Positions 35,431 through 43,801 of a DNA stretch of 64,000 nt are shown here, piece after piece (position 1 is the first letter of the stretch; every line of letters begins with the position of its first letter). The DNA lies in NCBI GenBank assembly GCA_026707285.1, contig JAPOXD010000027.1, positions 1 through 64,000 on the forward strand. The letters run 5' to 3'. Origin of the DNA: Chloroflexota bacterium. GTDB lineage: Bacteria > Chloroflexota > UBA11872. Both the position numbers and the translations under genes were made by a program. The notes beneath the pieces are model-generated. The model did not search any database, was not told where the DNA came from, and saw only the letters and a program-made list of their open reading frames with translations.

Positions 35431-36635
35431 GCGGCCGACCCGCCGGTCGCATGCATGAGGTCCGTGTACTTCAGGGCGTTTCCGGTGTTGAGCAGCACCA
35501 CGGTCTCCTCGCGGGTCAGGTCGCCGCGATCGAGCAGCCGCCGCAGCGCCGGCAGCAGCGCGGCGCCCTCGGGACAGGCAAAGACGCCTTCGCTTTCGGC
35601 CAGCTCCGACATGGCCGCCATGAGTTCGTCGTCGCTCACCGCGACCGCCGTTCCGCCGGTCTCGCGGATGGCCCGCAGCACCAGGGCATGGGCGAAGGGC
35701 AGCGGCACCCGCAGCCCGGGCGCCACCGTGTGCGCATCGGCCACACGCTCCGCCGTCGCGGCGCCCGCCTCCCACGCGTCCACGATGGAGGCGCATCCGG
35801 CGGCCTGCACGGCGATCAGTCGCGGCGGCGGCCCATCGAGCCAGCCCATCTCGTCGAGCTCGCGCATGGCCTTCCAGATGCCGATGAGGCCCACGCCGCC
35901 GCCCGTCGGGTAGAGCACGGCGTCCGGCGGCTTCCAGTCGAACGCTTCGGCGATCTCGAGCCCCATGGTCTTCTTGCCCTCGACGCGGAAGGGCTCACGC
36001 ATGGTGGAGGCGTCGAACCAGCCGGAGCGCGCGGCGCGCTCGTTGACGATCCGCGCGGCGTCGCTGATGAGGCCGTCGACCTCGGTGACGTCGGCGCCGT
36101 AGGCAACGCACTCCGCCTTGATGGGCGGTGGCGTGTCAACCGGCATCACCACGTGGATCGGCAAGCCGGCGGCGGCGCTGTAGGCGGCCCAGGCGCTGCC
36201 GGCGTTGCCCGCTGTGGGAATGGCCAGCTCGCGCACGCCCAAGGCCGCGGCGGCGGCGACCCCGACGGCGGCGCCGCGGGCCTTGAAGGTTCCCGTCGGA
36301 TTCGCGCCCTCGTCTTTCAGCCAGAGGTGGGGCATGCCGAGCCGCTCGCCAAGCCGCCGCAACGGCAGCAGGGGCGTGTCACCCGCGCCAAGGTCCGGTC
36401 CTCCACCCGCAGCCAGCGGCGGCAAGAGCTCGCGAAAGCGCCAGATGCCACGCGACCGGCGGGTTACCTCATCCGGCGTAATGGCGCGCGCGACCCGGCG
36501 CAGGTCGTAGCGCGCGAGGAGCGAGTGCCCGCATTCCCGGCAGACCGTGTGAATCTGCCGCGGGTCGTGCTCGCGGTCGCACGCGCTGCACGCCAGCGTC
36601 TCCAAGTAGTCATGCGCTTGCGGTCTGCTCGACAC
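35427..36635 (-). CDS. Threonine synthase
   Basis: PLP enzyme of the threonine synthase group. The N-terminus has a small Cys4 zinc ribbon (LACSACDREH and VCRECGHSL), typical of one subgroup. The PLP-binding Lys is in KDEGANPTGTFKARGAAVG, and PTAGNAGSAWAAYSAAAG plus the Gly-rich phosphate cradle PTGGGVGL follow. 402 residues from a GTG at 36635; the frame runs on to a TTG at 36716, and no strong ribosome-binding site decides between them. Other family members (threonine dehydratase, cysteate synthase) have related cores, so threonine synthase is the best rather than the only reading. Confidence 0.82.
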   Translation of the reverse strand: MSSRPQAHDYLETLACSACDREHDPRQIHTVCRECGHSLLARYDLRRVARAITPDEVTRRSRGIWRFRELLPPLAAGGGPDLGAGDTPLLPLRRLGERLGMPHLWLKDEGANPTGTFKARGAAVGVAAAAALGVRELAIPTAGNAGSAWAAYSAAAGLPIHVVMPVDTPPPIKAECVAYGADVTEVDGLISDAARIVNERAARSGWFDASTMREPFRVEGKKTMGLEIAEAFDWKPPDAVLYPTGGGVGLIGIWKAMRELDEMGWLDGPPPRLIAVQAAGCASIVDAWEAGAATAERVADAHTVAPGLRVPLPFAHALVLRAIRETGGTAVAVSDDELMAAMSELAESEGVFACPEGAALLPALRRLLDRGDLTREETVVLLNTGNALKYTDLMHATGGSAA

Positions 36636-36791
36636 CGGTCCCGAGGTCAGTTGCTCCCGGCAGGCCGCGAGCGTATCGCACCACCATGACCCCGATCCGG
36701 ATCGACTCCGGTCCAAGTCGCCGCGGGCCTACTAAACTTGGGGACGCGCGAGTGGATGTGCCGGCGCTGGCCGGCGTGAGGAGCATGACCC

Positions 36792-38132
36792 CTGAGCACG
36801 CTATCCGTCGTGGGCACCGGCTATGTCGGGCTGACCGTTGGCGCGTGCTTCGCGGACCTCGGACACGAGGTGACCTGCCTGGACATCGACGAGGCGAAGA
36901 TCGAATCGCTGCGCGCGGGACACGTGCCGATCTACGAGCCGGGCCTGGAAACGTTGATCGATCGCGGCGTGCGCGCGGGCCGGCTGCGGTTCTCCACCGA
37001 CTACGACGAGGCGATTCCCGGTCGCGAGTTCATCTTCATCGCCGTCGATACGCCGACGGGTGCGGCCGGGGAGGCCAGCCTGGTGGGCGTCGACGCGGCT
37101 GTTTCGTCGCTCGCGTCCCGCATGACGGCCGGCGCGACGGTCGTCACCAAGAGCACCGTGCCCCTGGGCACGGGCGACCTGATCTCACGGATCCTGCACG
37201 AGCACGGGGCCGACGACTTTCCAGTGGTGTCGAATCCGGAGTTCCAGCGCGAGGGGTCGGCGATCCAGGACTTTCTCAAGCCGGATCGGGTCGTGATCGG
37301 CTCGGGCGACGAAGCCGCCGCGCGGCGCGTGGCCGAGCTGTACCGAACGTTCGACTGCCCCATCATCATCACCGACCTGCGCACCGCCGAGATGATCAAA
37401 TACGCCTCGAACGCCTTCCTGGCCACGCGCATCTCGTTCATCAATGAAATGGGCGCCATCTGCGAGGCCCTGGGCGCCGACGTCGAGGTCGTCGGACACG
37501 GCATGGAGCTCGATCGTCGCGTAGGACGGGGCTATCTGAACGCCGGCATCGGGTGGGGCGGAAGCTGCTTCCCGAAGGACGTGCGCGCCCTCGAGCACAT
37601 GGCCCTGGTGCACGGCTGCCACCCGCAGCTATTGCGCGCCGTGATGGAGATCAATCGGGACGCGCGGCATTCGGCGGTGCGCAAAATTCGAGATGGGCTG
37701 GGCGATCTGCGCGGCCGCACGGTGGCCGTGCTCGGCCTTTCGTTCAAGCCGAACACCGACGACGTGCGCGACGCCCCGGCGGTGGACATCATCCACCTGC
37801 TCACGGGCGAAGGGGCCGAGGTGCGCGCCTACGACCCGGTGGCCGGACCGCGGGCGAAGGAGGAGCTTGGTGATCGGATGACGCTGACGGCGTCACCCCT
37901 CGAGGCGGCGCAAGGCGCCGACGCGGTGCTGATCACCACCGAGTGGAACGAGTTTCGAGAGCTCGACTGGGCCGCGATGCAGGCGGCGATGCGCGGCAAT
38001 GTGCTGGTGGACGGCCGCAACATGCACGACCCCGCGCGCATGGCCCAGCTTGGGTTCGCCTACTACGCCATGGGCCGCTCGCCGCGTGCGTCGGCCCACG
38101 AGACCATGGCCTCCGTGGCCAGCGGCGCGTAG
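36792..38132 (+). CDS. UDP-glucose 6-dehydrogenase
   Basis: Oxidises UDP-glucose to UDP-glucuronate with two NAD+. Rossmann motif VVGTGYVGL, catalytic Cys in GWGGSCFPKDV, and the conserved KSTVPLGT, STDYDEAI and LSFKPNTDDVRDAP segments. The first GTG in frame (36810) would cut off the first beta strand of the Rossmann fold (S-V-V before GTG). A CTG at 36792, nine bases after GAGGAG, restores STLSVVGTGYVGL, so a CTG start is likely. A stop (TGA) precedes it immediately. Sugar nucleotides of this type feed capsule, exopolysaccharide or cell-wall glycans. Confidence 0.93.
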   Translation: MSTLSVVGTGYVGLTVGACFADLGHEVTCLDIDEAKIESLRAGHVPIYEPGLETLIDRGVRAGRLRFSTDYDEAIPGREFIFIAVDTPTGAAGEASLVGVDAAVSSLASRMTAGATVVTKSTVPLGTGDLISRILHEHGADDFPVVSNPEFQREGSAIQDFLKPDRVVIGSGDEAAARRVAELYRTFDCPIIITDLRTAEMIKYASNAFLATRISFINEMGAICEALGADVEVVGHGMELDRRVGRGYLNAGIGWGGSCFPKDVRALEHMALVHGCHPQLLRAVMEINRDARHSAVRKIRDGLGDLRGRTVAVLGLSFKPNTDDVRDAPAVDIIHLLTGEGAEVRAYDPVAGPRAKEELGDRMTLTASPLEAAQGADAVLITTEWNEFRELDWAAMQAAMRGNVLVDGRNMHDPARMAQLGFAYYAMGRSPRASAHETMASVASGA

Positions 38133-38213
38133 GCGGCGATGCGGCGACGGCCGCGGCTGCCAGCCACGCGTCCAATCCCGCCCCGCGCGGCGGCCAACTA
38201 GGCCGGGCGCCGC

Positions 38214-38633
38214 ATGCAGGACTCGGATCGAACGGTAGGACGCGGCAGCGAACTTTTCGTCGGCATGCTGGTGGTGGCGTTCCTGGTGTTCCTGCTGTGG
38301 TTCCTGCTGCTCCGGCCGGAGGATCCCAGCACGGCCGAGCCCGTGCCGACGCAGTCGCCGGTGGTGAGCCCGACGGCGATCATCGACGACCCCAACCGGG
38401 CGTTCCAGAACGTGATCGCGACCCCGACGCCCAACCCCACCCCAACGGCGACGCCGGTGGCGCGCCCCACGCCGACTCCCACGCCAACCGTCTACACGGT
38501 GCAGGCCGGCGACACGCTCTCCGCCATCGCGGGGCGATTCGGATTGACGGTGGAAGAGCTCGTGCAAGCCAACCGGCTGGTAGATCCCGACAGCCTGCAG
38601 ATCGGTCAGCAGATCACCATTCCGTCGGAATAG
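38214..38633 (+). CDS. Membrane-anchored LysM domain protein
   Basis: A 139-residue protein with one N-terminal TM segment (FVGMLVVAFLVFLLWFLLL, ~15-33), a ~60-residue Pro/Thr linker (TPTPNPTPTATP type), and a single C-terminal LysM domain (VYTVQAGDTLSAIAGRFGLTVEELVQANRL...IGQQITIP). LysM binds N-acetylglucosamine-containing polymers such as peptidoglycan, so the protein would sit at the cell surface with the LysM outside. It lies between UDP-glucose dehydrogenase and an MFS exporter. Confidence 0.92.
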   Translation: MQDSDRTVGRGSELFVGMLVVAFLVFLLWFLLLRPEDPSTAEPVPTQSPVVSPTAIIDDPNRAFQNVIATPTPNPTPTATPVARPTPTPTPTVYTVQAGDTLSAIAGRFGLTVEELVQANRLVDPDSLQIGQQITIPSE

Positions 38634-38658
38634 CCGCGCCCGCGGCGCCCACCGAGTG

Positions 38659-39825
38659 ATGCGCGCACCGGCTCGCACGCACCGCGCCCTCGCCATCGCC
38701 GCCCACGTGCTGTTTTGGATGTCGCTCTACGTCTACGTGCCCGTGTTGCCGACCTATGCCCGCGACCTGGGGGCTTCGCTGGGGATGGTGGGGCTGATCG
38801 TGGGCGCCTACGGCCTGACGCAGCTCCTGTTGCGCATTCCGATCGGGGTGTGGTCGGACCGCGTGGCGCGCCGCAAGCCATTTCTGATTGGCGGCATGCT
38901 GGCCAACGCGGCGGGGGCGGCGGCGCTGGCGCTGTCGCCCGTGGCCTGGCTGCTGGTCGTCGGGCGGGCGGTGACCGGCGTGGGCGCATCGACTTTCGTA
39001 ATCGCCTCGGTGCACCTGGCCGAGTTTTTTCCCAGCCGGACGGTGGCGCGGGCGACCGGCATCGCCGTGGGGCTGAGCGCGGCCAGCCAGGTCGTGATCA
39101 TGCTGATCGGCGGCGCGGTGGCCGACGCAGGCACGGTGGCCACGACGTTCTGGGTGGCCGTCGGGCTTGGCCTGGCCGGGATAGTCGTGCTGCTGCCGCT
39201 GCCGGATCACGCGCGCGCTCCGCAGGAACAGCCGCCGCAGGTCCAGGCGCTGGCGCGCGCGGGCACGCAGCGCAGCACCCTGGTAGCCGCGACGCTGGCC
39301 GCCCTGCTGCAATACGCGCAGTTTGGCCTCACGTTCGCTTTTGTTCCGCTTTGGGCGGACTCGCTCGGCGCGAGCAACTTCGACCTGGGGCTGCTCGGGA
39401 CCGTCGCCGTTACGGCCAACGGCCTCGGCGCGCTGGTCCTGGTGGTGGCCGGGGCGCGGCTGAACGGCCGCCTGGCCGCCGTGTTCGGGTTTCTCCTGAC
39501 GGCGATATCGAGTCTGCTGATTCCGATTCTGCCGAACCTGGCGGTGCTCACCCTGGTGCAGGGGATCGGAGGATTCGGTCGCGGGCTGGTGTTCCCGGCG
39601 CTGATGGCGCACAGCATCGAGCGCGCGGCGCCCGCCGAACGCGCCACGGCGATGGGCGTGTTTCAGGGCGTCTACGCGCTGGGCATGTTCCTCGGCCCCG
39701 TGAGCGCGGGCGTCCTGGGCGAGTGGCTGGGGCTTGACCGCGTGTTCCTGCTGATCGGTGCGCTGATGGTTCTGGGGGCGCTGGCGGCGGCCCGATTCGT
39801 GACGCACGGAGACGACCGGTTGTAG
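38659..39825 (+). CDS. MFS transporter
   Basis: Major-facilitator protein of about 388 residues with twelve hydrophobic segments expected. The loop 2-3 signature appears as GVWSDRVARRKP (usually G-x-x-x-D-R-x-G-R-R). TM1 carries LFWMSLYVYVPVLPTYARDLGAS, reminiscent of the drug-efflux and sugar-efflux families. The ATG at 38659 directly follows a GTG at 38656. No substrate-specific feature is visible. Confidence 0.9.
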   Translation: MRAPARTHRALAIAAHVLFWMSLYVYVPVLPTYARDLGASLGMVGLIVGAYGLTQLLLRIPIGVWSDRVARRKPFLIGGMLANAAGAAALALSPVAWLLVVGRAVTGVGASTFVIASVHLAEFFPSRTVARATGIAVGLSAASQVVIMLIGGAVADAGTVATTFWVAVGLGLAGIVVLLPLPDHARAPQEQPPQVQALARAGTQRSTLVAATLAALLQYAQFGLTFAFVPLWADSLGASNFDLGLLGTVAVTANGLGALVLVVAGARLNGRLAAVFGFLLTAISSLLIPILPNLAVLTLVQGIGGFGRGLVFPALMAHSIERAAPAERATAMGVFQGVYALGMFLGPVSAGVLGEWLGLDRVFLLIGALMVLGALAAARFVTHGDDRL

Positions 39826-39953
39826 CAACAATATGAAGCAATGTGGGATGCCGCAGAAGGACGACGGCGATTTTGTTCCCAAATCTCTTAGACGGTGAAT
39901 GTGGGGCGTGCTAGCATTCCGCCCCCGCGAACGGCGGGACTTCAGCGAGGTGC

Positions 39954-40439
39954 GTGGTGCGGCGCAAGCTGCAAAAGCGAGCGTTTCGCGATATCGACCG
40001 CGGCGCCCTGGGCGCGATGCTGTTCAGCGCCCGCAAGCGCAAGCGCCTGACGCAGGCTGAGCTGGCCAGCCGCATCGACCGCGACCGTCCGTGGGTGAGC
40101 GATGTCGAGACGGGCAAGATCCTGCACGTGCCGGACAACGATCTGGACGCGGTGGCGGAGATTCTTGGGCTGGAGGTGGCGATGCTCCGCCGGGCCCGCG
40201 CACAGTCCGCTCCGCGTGGGGCGGGCGCCGCGCCGGCGGCGAGCGGCACCGTCGACCGCGGCTGCGGCATGTGCGGCGCGTCCAATCCCTGGGACGCCCG
40301 GTTTTGCGTGAACTGCGGCGAGCGGCTCCCGTTGGAGGCGGTCTGCGACACCTGCGGCCGCATCATTCGCGCCGACTCGCGCTTTTGCGCCTACTGCGGC
40401 GAGCCGGTGGCCAGCGCCATGCCGGCGACGCAGGCGTAG
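39954..40439 (+). CDS. XRE-family HTH protein with double zinc ribbons
   Basis: N-terminal HTH of the XRE (Cro/CI) type at ~18-72 (LFSARKRKRLTQAELASRIDRDRPWVSDVETGK). After a short Ala/Pro linker come two zinc-ribbon knuckle pairs: CGMCGASNPWDARFCVNCGE and CDTCGRIIRADSRFCAYCGE. Eight cysteines are predicted to bind two zinc ions (the DZANK/zinc-ribbon style). A DNA-binding HTH joined to two zinc ribbons in a 161-residue protein is not a common plan. The start is a GTG at 39954, with a second GTG three bases on. Regulatory target unknown. Confidence 0.8.
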   Translation: MVRRKLQKRAFRDIDRGALGAMLFSARKRKRLTQAELASRIDRDRPWVSDVETGKILHVPDNDLDAVAEILGLEVAMLRRARAQSAPRGAGAAPAASGTVDRGCGMCGASNPWDARFCVNCGERLPLEAVCDTCGRIIRADSRFCAYCGEPVASAMPATQA

Positions 40440-40524
40440 TCCCAATCATCCAACCAAGGCCGCCGGACCCCGGCCGGGTCATATACTGCGAAGCGGGACG
40501 CACTCGAACGAGGGGCACGCGACC

Positions 40525-40749
40525 ATGACTGAAGGTGCGACGAACGGGGCCCAGCGGCACAATGCGCCCCTTCGCATCACGATCGAAATCGACCGACCGC
40601 AGGTCGGGCTGGGCAAGGCGAGCGGCCACATGCGCGGCGCCGTCCGCGAAGTGCTGCTGAGCCTGCGCGAAGTGCTGGACGCCGGCATTCAGACGCTCGA
40701 TCCGTCGGAGCGTAAGGCCTCCTCCGCCGAGCAGATCAAGATCGAGTAG
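40525..40749 (+). CDS. Small hypothetical protein (74 residues)
   Basis: Not recognised. Basic N-terminal half with a strand-like stretch (LRITIEIDRP), then a helix region (MRGAVREVLLSLREVLDAGIQTL). A GAGGGG precedes the ATG by eleven bases, and the frame is clean. It lies between the XRE-zinc ribbon gene and trxA. No motif points to a function. The coding nature rests on the ribosome-binding site and the codon pattern. Confidence 0.6.
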   Translation: MTEGATNGAQRHNAPLRITIEIDRPQVGLGKASGHMRGAVREVLLSLREVLDAGIQTLDPSERKASSAEQIKIE

Positions 40750-40834
40750 CCCGGCGCCGTCCAGCCAATCGCCGGCCGGCGGGCCGGGCTCGCTGCTTGG
40801 TGTGAAGTTGCCTAAATGCCGTTGGCTTTTGTGA

Positions 40835-40862
40835 CGATTCCAACGGACGCGGCCGCCGGCCC
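40835..40862. promoter_or_regulatory. Inverted repeat upstream of trxA
   Basis: In the sequence AAATGCCGTTGGCTTTTGTGACGATTCCAACGGACG, the arms CCGTTGG and CCAACGG form a perfect 7-base inverted repeat around a 14-base spacer, about 60 bases before trxA. It could be an operator or a leader hairpin. Confidence 0.3.
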
Positions 40863-40915
40863 GGCCTAAGGTTGGGGTGCTTGGATAAGTCACCTCCCCT
40901 CAGGGGCGAGCAATA

Positions 40916-41251
40916 GTGACCGACAACCTGACGCACGCAACCGACGACGATTTCCAACAGGAAGTCCTCGAGGCGGACGGCCTCGTGGTCGTCGATTTCT
41001 GGGCTGAATGGTGCGCGCCGTGTCGTATGCTCGCGCCGACGTTTGAAAAGCTGGCCGGCGAGTTCGCCGGACGCTTGAAGTTCGTGAAGGTGGACGTCGA
41101 CGCAAGCCCCGACGCGCCGAACGACCACGGCGTTCGCGGCATCCCGACGCTGATCCTCTTCCGGAACGGCCAGGAAGTCGATCGAGTCGTGGGCGTCCTG
41201 CCGGAAAGCCGCCTGCGGGCACAGCTGGAGGGTCACCTCCAGCCCGCCTAG
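40916..41251 (+). CDS. trxA: Thioredoxin
   Basis: Thioredoxin with active site WCAPC, the preceding VVDFWAEWCAPCRM segment, the cis-Pro in IPTLILFRNG, and a 111-residue length that matches TrxA exactly. It reduces protein disulfides with electrons from thioredoxin reductase. The start is a GTG at 40916. It is followed by a strong terminator. Firm identification. Confidence 0.95.
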   Translation: MTDNLTHATDDDFQQEVLEADGLVVVDFWAEWCAPCRMLAPTFEKLAGEFAGRLKFVKVDVDASPDAPNDHGVRGIPTLILFRNGQEVDRVVGVLPESRLRAQLEGHLQPA

Positions 41252-41268
41252 GCGCCTTCCCGGACTTC

Positions 41269-41311
41269 ATCCGGGTGCAAGGCCTCCGCCCGGCCTTGCA
41301 CCCGGATTTCT
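41269..41311 (+). terminator. Rho-independent terminator after trxA
   Basis: Perfect 16-base-pair stem ATCCGGGTGCAAGGCC / GGCCTTGCACCCGGAT around a TCCGCCC loop, followed directly by TTCTTT. Stem and T-rich tail are textbook. It starts 18 bases after the trxA stop and would end the upstream transcript. Confidence 0.93.
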
Positions 41312-41343
41312 TTAACGAGGTCCGAAGCAGGACGTGGGCTTTA

Positions 41344-41395
41344 CCCCAATCCGTTCGCCCTGAGCCTGTCGAAGGGGAGATCGGACGAATTGGGG
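41344..41395. repeat. Short widespread-type repeat within an inverted repeat
   Basis: GTTCGCCCTGAGCCTGTCGA (41353-41372, continuing AGGGG) is a known type of interspersed sequence found in many unrelated bacteria. Here it lies inside outer arms CCCCAAT (41344-41350) and ATTGGGG (41389-41395). Its position is between the trxA terminator and the amidohydrolase gene end. Only one copy was found. Confidence 0.55.
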
Positions 41396-41439
41396 GCCAT
41401 GCATGCCATGGGGCCTGATTTGTTCAGAGGTTGCTTTGC

Positions 41440-42273
41440 TCAGGCCCGGCCGTCCGGGATGCGCCACGCGGCGCGGGCGGTGCGGCTGAAGATCCACTCG
41501 CGGTCGCCGTCGGTCAGCCACGGCAGCTCCCACGCGGACGTGAACGCCTGCCCATAGGTCGCGTGGGCCAGACAGACCGGCCAGTCGCTGCCCCACATGA
41601 CGCGCGACGCCCCGAAGGCGTTGAGCATGCGCTGGATGAAGGGCCGGGCGCGCACGTAGGGATAGGCGTCGCCGGTGTTGTGGGGATAGCCCGAGAGCTT
41701 GACGTAGACGTTGGGCAAACGGGCGAGGTCCAGCAGATTCTCCAGCGAGTCCGGATCGTCGTAGTCCGGAAACCCCAGGTGATCGACGACGACGGTGACG
41801 TCGGGATGCCGGGTCGCCATGGCCGCGGCCTGGGGCAACTGGCGCCACTGGATGAGCAGCCCGATGGTGGCGCGCGTCTCGGCGGCGGCCTCCCACAGCC
41901 GGTCCTGCGAGCGGTCGTCCAGCCAGCGCGTCGCGGGATCCTCGGTCGCCGCCAGGCGAATGCCGCGATAGCCGGGCCGCTGCATGAGCTCCCGCAGTTG
42001 CCGGGGCGCTTCGCCGTCCATCGGATTCACGCGCCCGGCGACGACGAAGCGATCCGGATGCGCCTCGGCGGCCTGCGCCAGGTAGGCGTTGTCCCACAGA
42101 TAGAGACGCGGCTGAATCAGCACCGTCCAGTCCGCGCCGCCGACCTCGTCCTGCGCCGCGAACAGGTCTTCCGGCGACGCTTCCTGCTCCGTGTCGAAGT
42201 TGGAGTCCGGGTGCTTCGGAAAGCGCGGATCGCGGACGGTCCAAACGTGGACGTGCGATTCAACCAGGTCCAT
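41440..42273 (-). CDS. Amidohydrolase 2 family protein
   Basis: TIM-barrel metal-dependent hydrolase of the amidohydrolase-2 (PF04909-like) type. SHVHVW near the N-terminus is the metal-binding H-x-H, VVDHLGFPD carries a further His, and VMWGSDWPV the conserved Asp. About 277 residues. GAGGAA precedes the ATG. Members hydrolyse lactones or decarboxylate carboxylic acids, for example in sugar-acid or aromatic breakdown. No substrate is implied by its neighbours. Confidence 0.9.
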   Translation of the reverse strand: MDLVESHVHVWTVRDPRFPKHPDSNFDTEQEASPEDLFAAQDEVGGADWTVLIQPRLYLWDNAYLAQAAEAHPDRFVVAGRVNPMDGEAPRQLRELMQRPGYRGIRLAATEDPATRWLDDRSQDRLWEAAAETRATIGLLIQWRQLPQAAAMATRHPDVTVVVDHLGFPDYDDPDSLENLLDLARLPNVYVKLSGYPHNTGDAYPYVRARPFIQRMLNAFGASRVMWGSDWPVCLAHATYGQAFTSAWELPWLTDGDREWIFSRTARAAWRIPDGRA

Positions 42274-42332
42274 GGTCGGAATTCCTCAGCACCATCGGCG
42301 CATGATGCCAGGCCGACGCGGATCGACGGCGA

Positions 42333-42728
42333 TTAGAGGCTAACGGCGCGAATCCTGCTGCTTCGTTCGATTCGAAAGACGTAGGGCGGCTCGGTGTCTT
42401 GTACGCGCTCGATCATCCGAGGAAGCGCCCAGAGAAACACTCGTGTAGCTTCCCAGGCCTGAGCGCTCGCGCCCCAGAGATAGAACACCGAGGCCTTGTG
42501 CTGCCTGACCGCCTCACGCGTGACGCCAACTCGGTGGAAGCGATAGTCCTGCGTCACGGCCACCCAGCCCCGTTCGGCCACCGGCTCCATCCAGGCATCG
42601 TCCGGGAGCGATTCCCGCCCCCGGCCAAAGACTTCCTGGTGATAGCGAATCTCGACCGGGAAGCGCTTGAAGGCTAGGAGGGCCTGCGGTATCTGCACGC
42701 CGACGCACCTATCGAAGAAGAAGGTCAA
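42333..42728 (-). CDS. PIN-like toxin (VapC45 type) of a toxin-antitoxin pair
   Basis: About 131 residues. A PIN-like fold is suggested by FFFDRCVGVQIPQAL (first acidic strand) and the later WVAVTQDYRFHRVG, where the Asp residues of such RNase domains lie. It matches the layout of mycobacterial VapC45 (DUF5615-like). The start is a TTG at 42726-42728, sharing bases with the antitoxin stop (TTGA), so the pair is translationally coupled; the frame to 42779 lies inside the antitoxin gene. Function by family: RNA cleavage, inhibited by the upstream antitoxin. Confidence 0.72.
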   Translation of the reverse strand: MTFFFDRCVGVQIPQALLAFKRFPVEIRYHQEVFGRGRESLPDDAWMEPVAERGWVAVTQDYRFHRVGVTREAVRQHKASVFYLWGASAQAWEATRVFLWALPRMIERVQDTEPPYVFRIERSSRIRAVSL

Positions 42729-43495
42729 GCAGCCTCGAGTTCCAGCCCCTCGAACTCCAGGCCGGCGACCACCTCGCAAGCCTCGAGGCCGAAGTCTTCG
42801 CTGATCTCCTCAACCGACTCGCCAGCCTCCTTGCGACCGCGCATGGCCCAGGTCGGAATCCCGCGCACGCTCGGCGCCCCGAATGAGACGCGTGGATCGA
42901 TTTGCACCGGAGAGCTCCGGCCGGCCACGTGCCAGCGGAGCGCCAAACCATGCTCGTAGTCGAACGTATGGAACCTCTCGCCGAGCAATTCGGCCCAGGC
43001 CAGTTGCCCTTGCTCGTCGCCGATGACTACCTCGGTGAATTCCGAAAGCTCCTGAAGGTCCCCCCACTCCCGCAGAATCCGCGAACCCTCCGTGTAGAAG
43101 CGCTCGGCGGCGAACGGATATTCAGTCTGCAGCAGCGCTTGAAAGTAGGCGCGCGCGTTCCGCAGGTTCTTCAAGCGGACGCCGTAGCCCCTGAATACGG
43201 CAACGAACGCCACTTCGACAGCCTCGAAGTAGTTCAGGCGTTCTCCGGCCTTCCGTCGAGGAAGGGTCGGCGGGGACGTCTGACCTCCCCGAAACCAATA
43301 GCCGATGGTCTGGGCCTTAGCCTCTGAGTAGCGGGCCGCCTCAGCGACGCTATACGTCGGCAGCGTCAGCCGCTTGCGCCAGAGGTCGGACCCCTCAAGC
43401 GATCCGGATGGCCAGTCCACAATCCCAGCCACACGCGGCGGGTCCGAAACGGATACCACTATCGATGGTCCTCCGCTGCTGCGCTCGCGTGTCAC
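42725..43495 (-). CDS. Antitoxin with MerR-like N-terminus and DUF433 C-terminus (VapB45 type)
   Basis: A 256-residue protein. The N-terminal part LTLPTYSVAEAARYSEAKAQTIGYWFRG resembles the helix-turn-helix start of VapB45-like antitoxins. The C-terminal ~55 residues (RVSFGAPSVRGIPTWAMRGRKEAGESVEEISEDFGLEACEVVAGL) fit DUF433, an HTH-like domain found in this antitoxin group. The first codon is a GTG; internal starts are possible. It lies directly before the PIN-like gene with overlapping stop and start. Its neighbours are unrelated, which fits an accessory module. Confidence 0.75.
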   Translation of the reverse strand: MTRERSSGGPSIVVSVSDPPRVAGIVDWPSGSLEGSDLWRKRLTLPTYSVAEAARYSEAKAQTIGYWFRGGQTSPPTLPRRKAGERLNYFEAVEVAFVAVFRGYGVRLKNLRNARAYFQALLQTEYPFAAERFYTEGSRILREWGDLQELSEFTEVVIGDEQGQLAWAELLGERFHTFDYEHGLALRWHVAGRSSPVQIDPRVSFGAPSVRGIPTWAMRGRKEAGESVEEISEDFGLEACEVVAGLEFEGLELEAA

Positions 43496-43801
43496 AGGTT
43501 ACCCCGTCGGTCTATCCGCATCCGTGCCGCGCTTCCCACGCTGCGTGCAGCGTGGGCCACTGGACCAAGCTTGTAGGGGCCTAGATTCGCGCCTTCGGAA
43601 ACTTCCGGAGAATCCCTCCGTCATTCCGGCGGAGAGCCTGCCCCGTACTTGATACGGGGCCGGAATCCAGTCCGGTCTAGTCTGGAGGCACGTCGAATGC
43701 TCGGCGTCGGGCGGGTCTAAGGCCCGCCCCTACCGGACTCTGCAGAGGTCTCCCAGCGCGGGAATGACGAAACCTCTGCCGCCTGGCCCAGCGGCCAACG
43801 G
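43496..43801. other. Intergenic region with repeat and hairpins, no gene
   Basis: 306 bases between the antitoxin gene start and the E2 gene end. It contains a short perfect inverted repeat CCCACGCTGC-GTGCAGCGTGGG near 43536-43557 and the composite repeat copy B (43616-43768). No open reading frame here is supported. Confidence 0.6.
43616..43768. repeat. Composite intergenic repeat, copy B
   Basis: Same modules and order as copy A at 2761-2889: CTCCGTCATTCCGGCGGAG, a hairpin (CCCCGTACTTGATACGGGG), CCGGAATCCAGTCCGGTC, then CGGCGTCGGGCGGGTCTAAG, then CGCCCCTACCGGACTCTGCA. It continues with AGCGCGGGAATGACGA, which returns to the start module in reverse. Copies A and B differ by scattered substitutions and a different hairpin loop. 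Both stand just beyond a minus-strand gene end. Confidence 0.85.
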
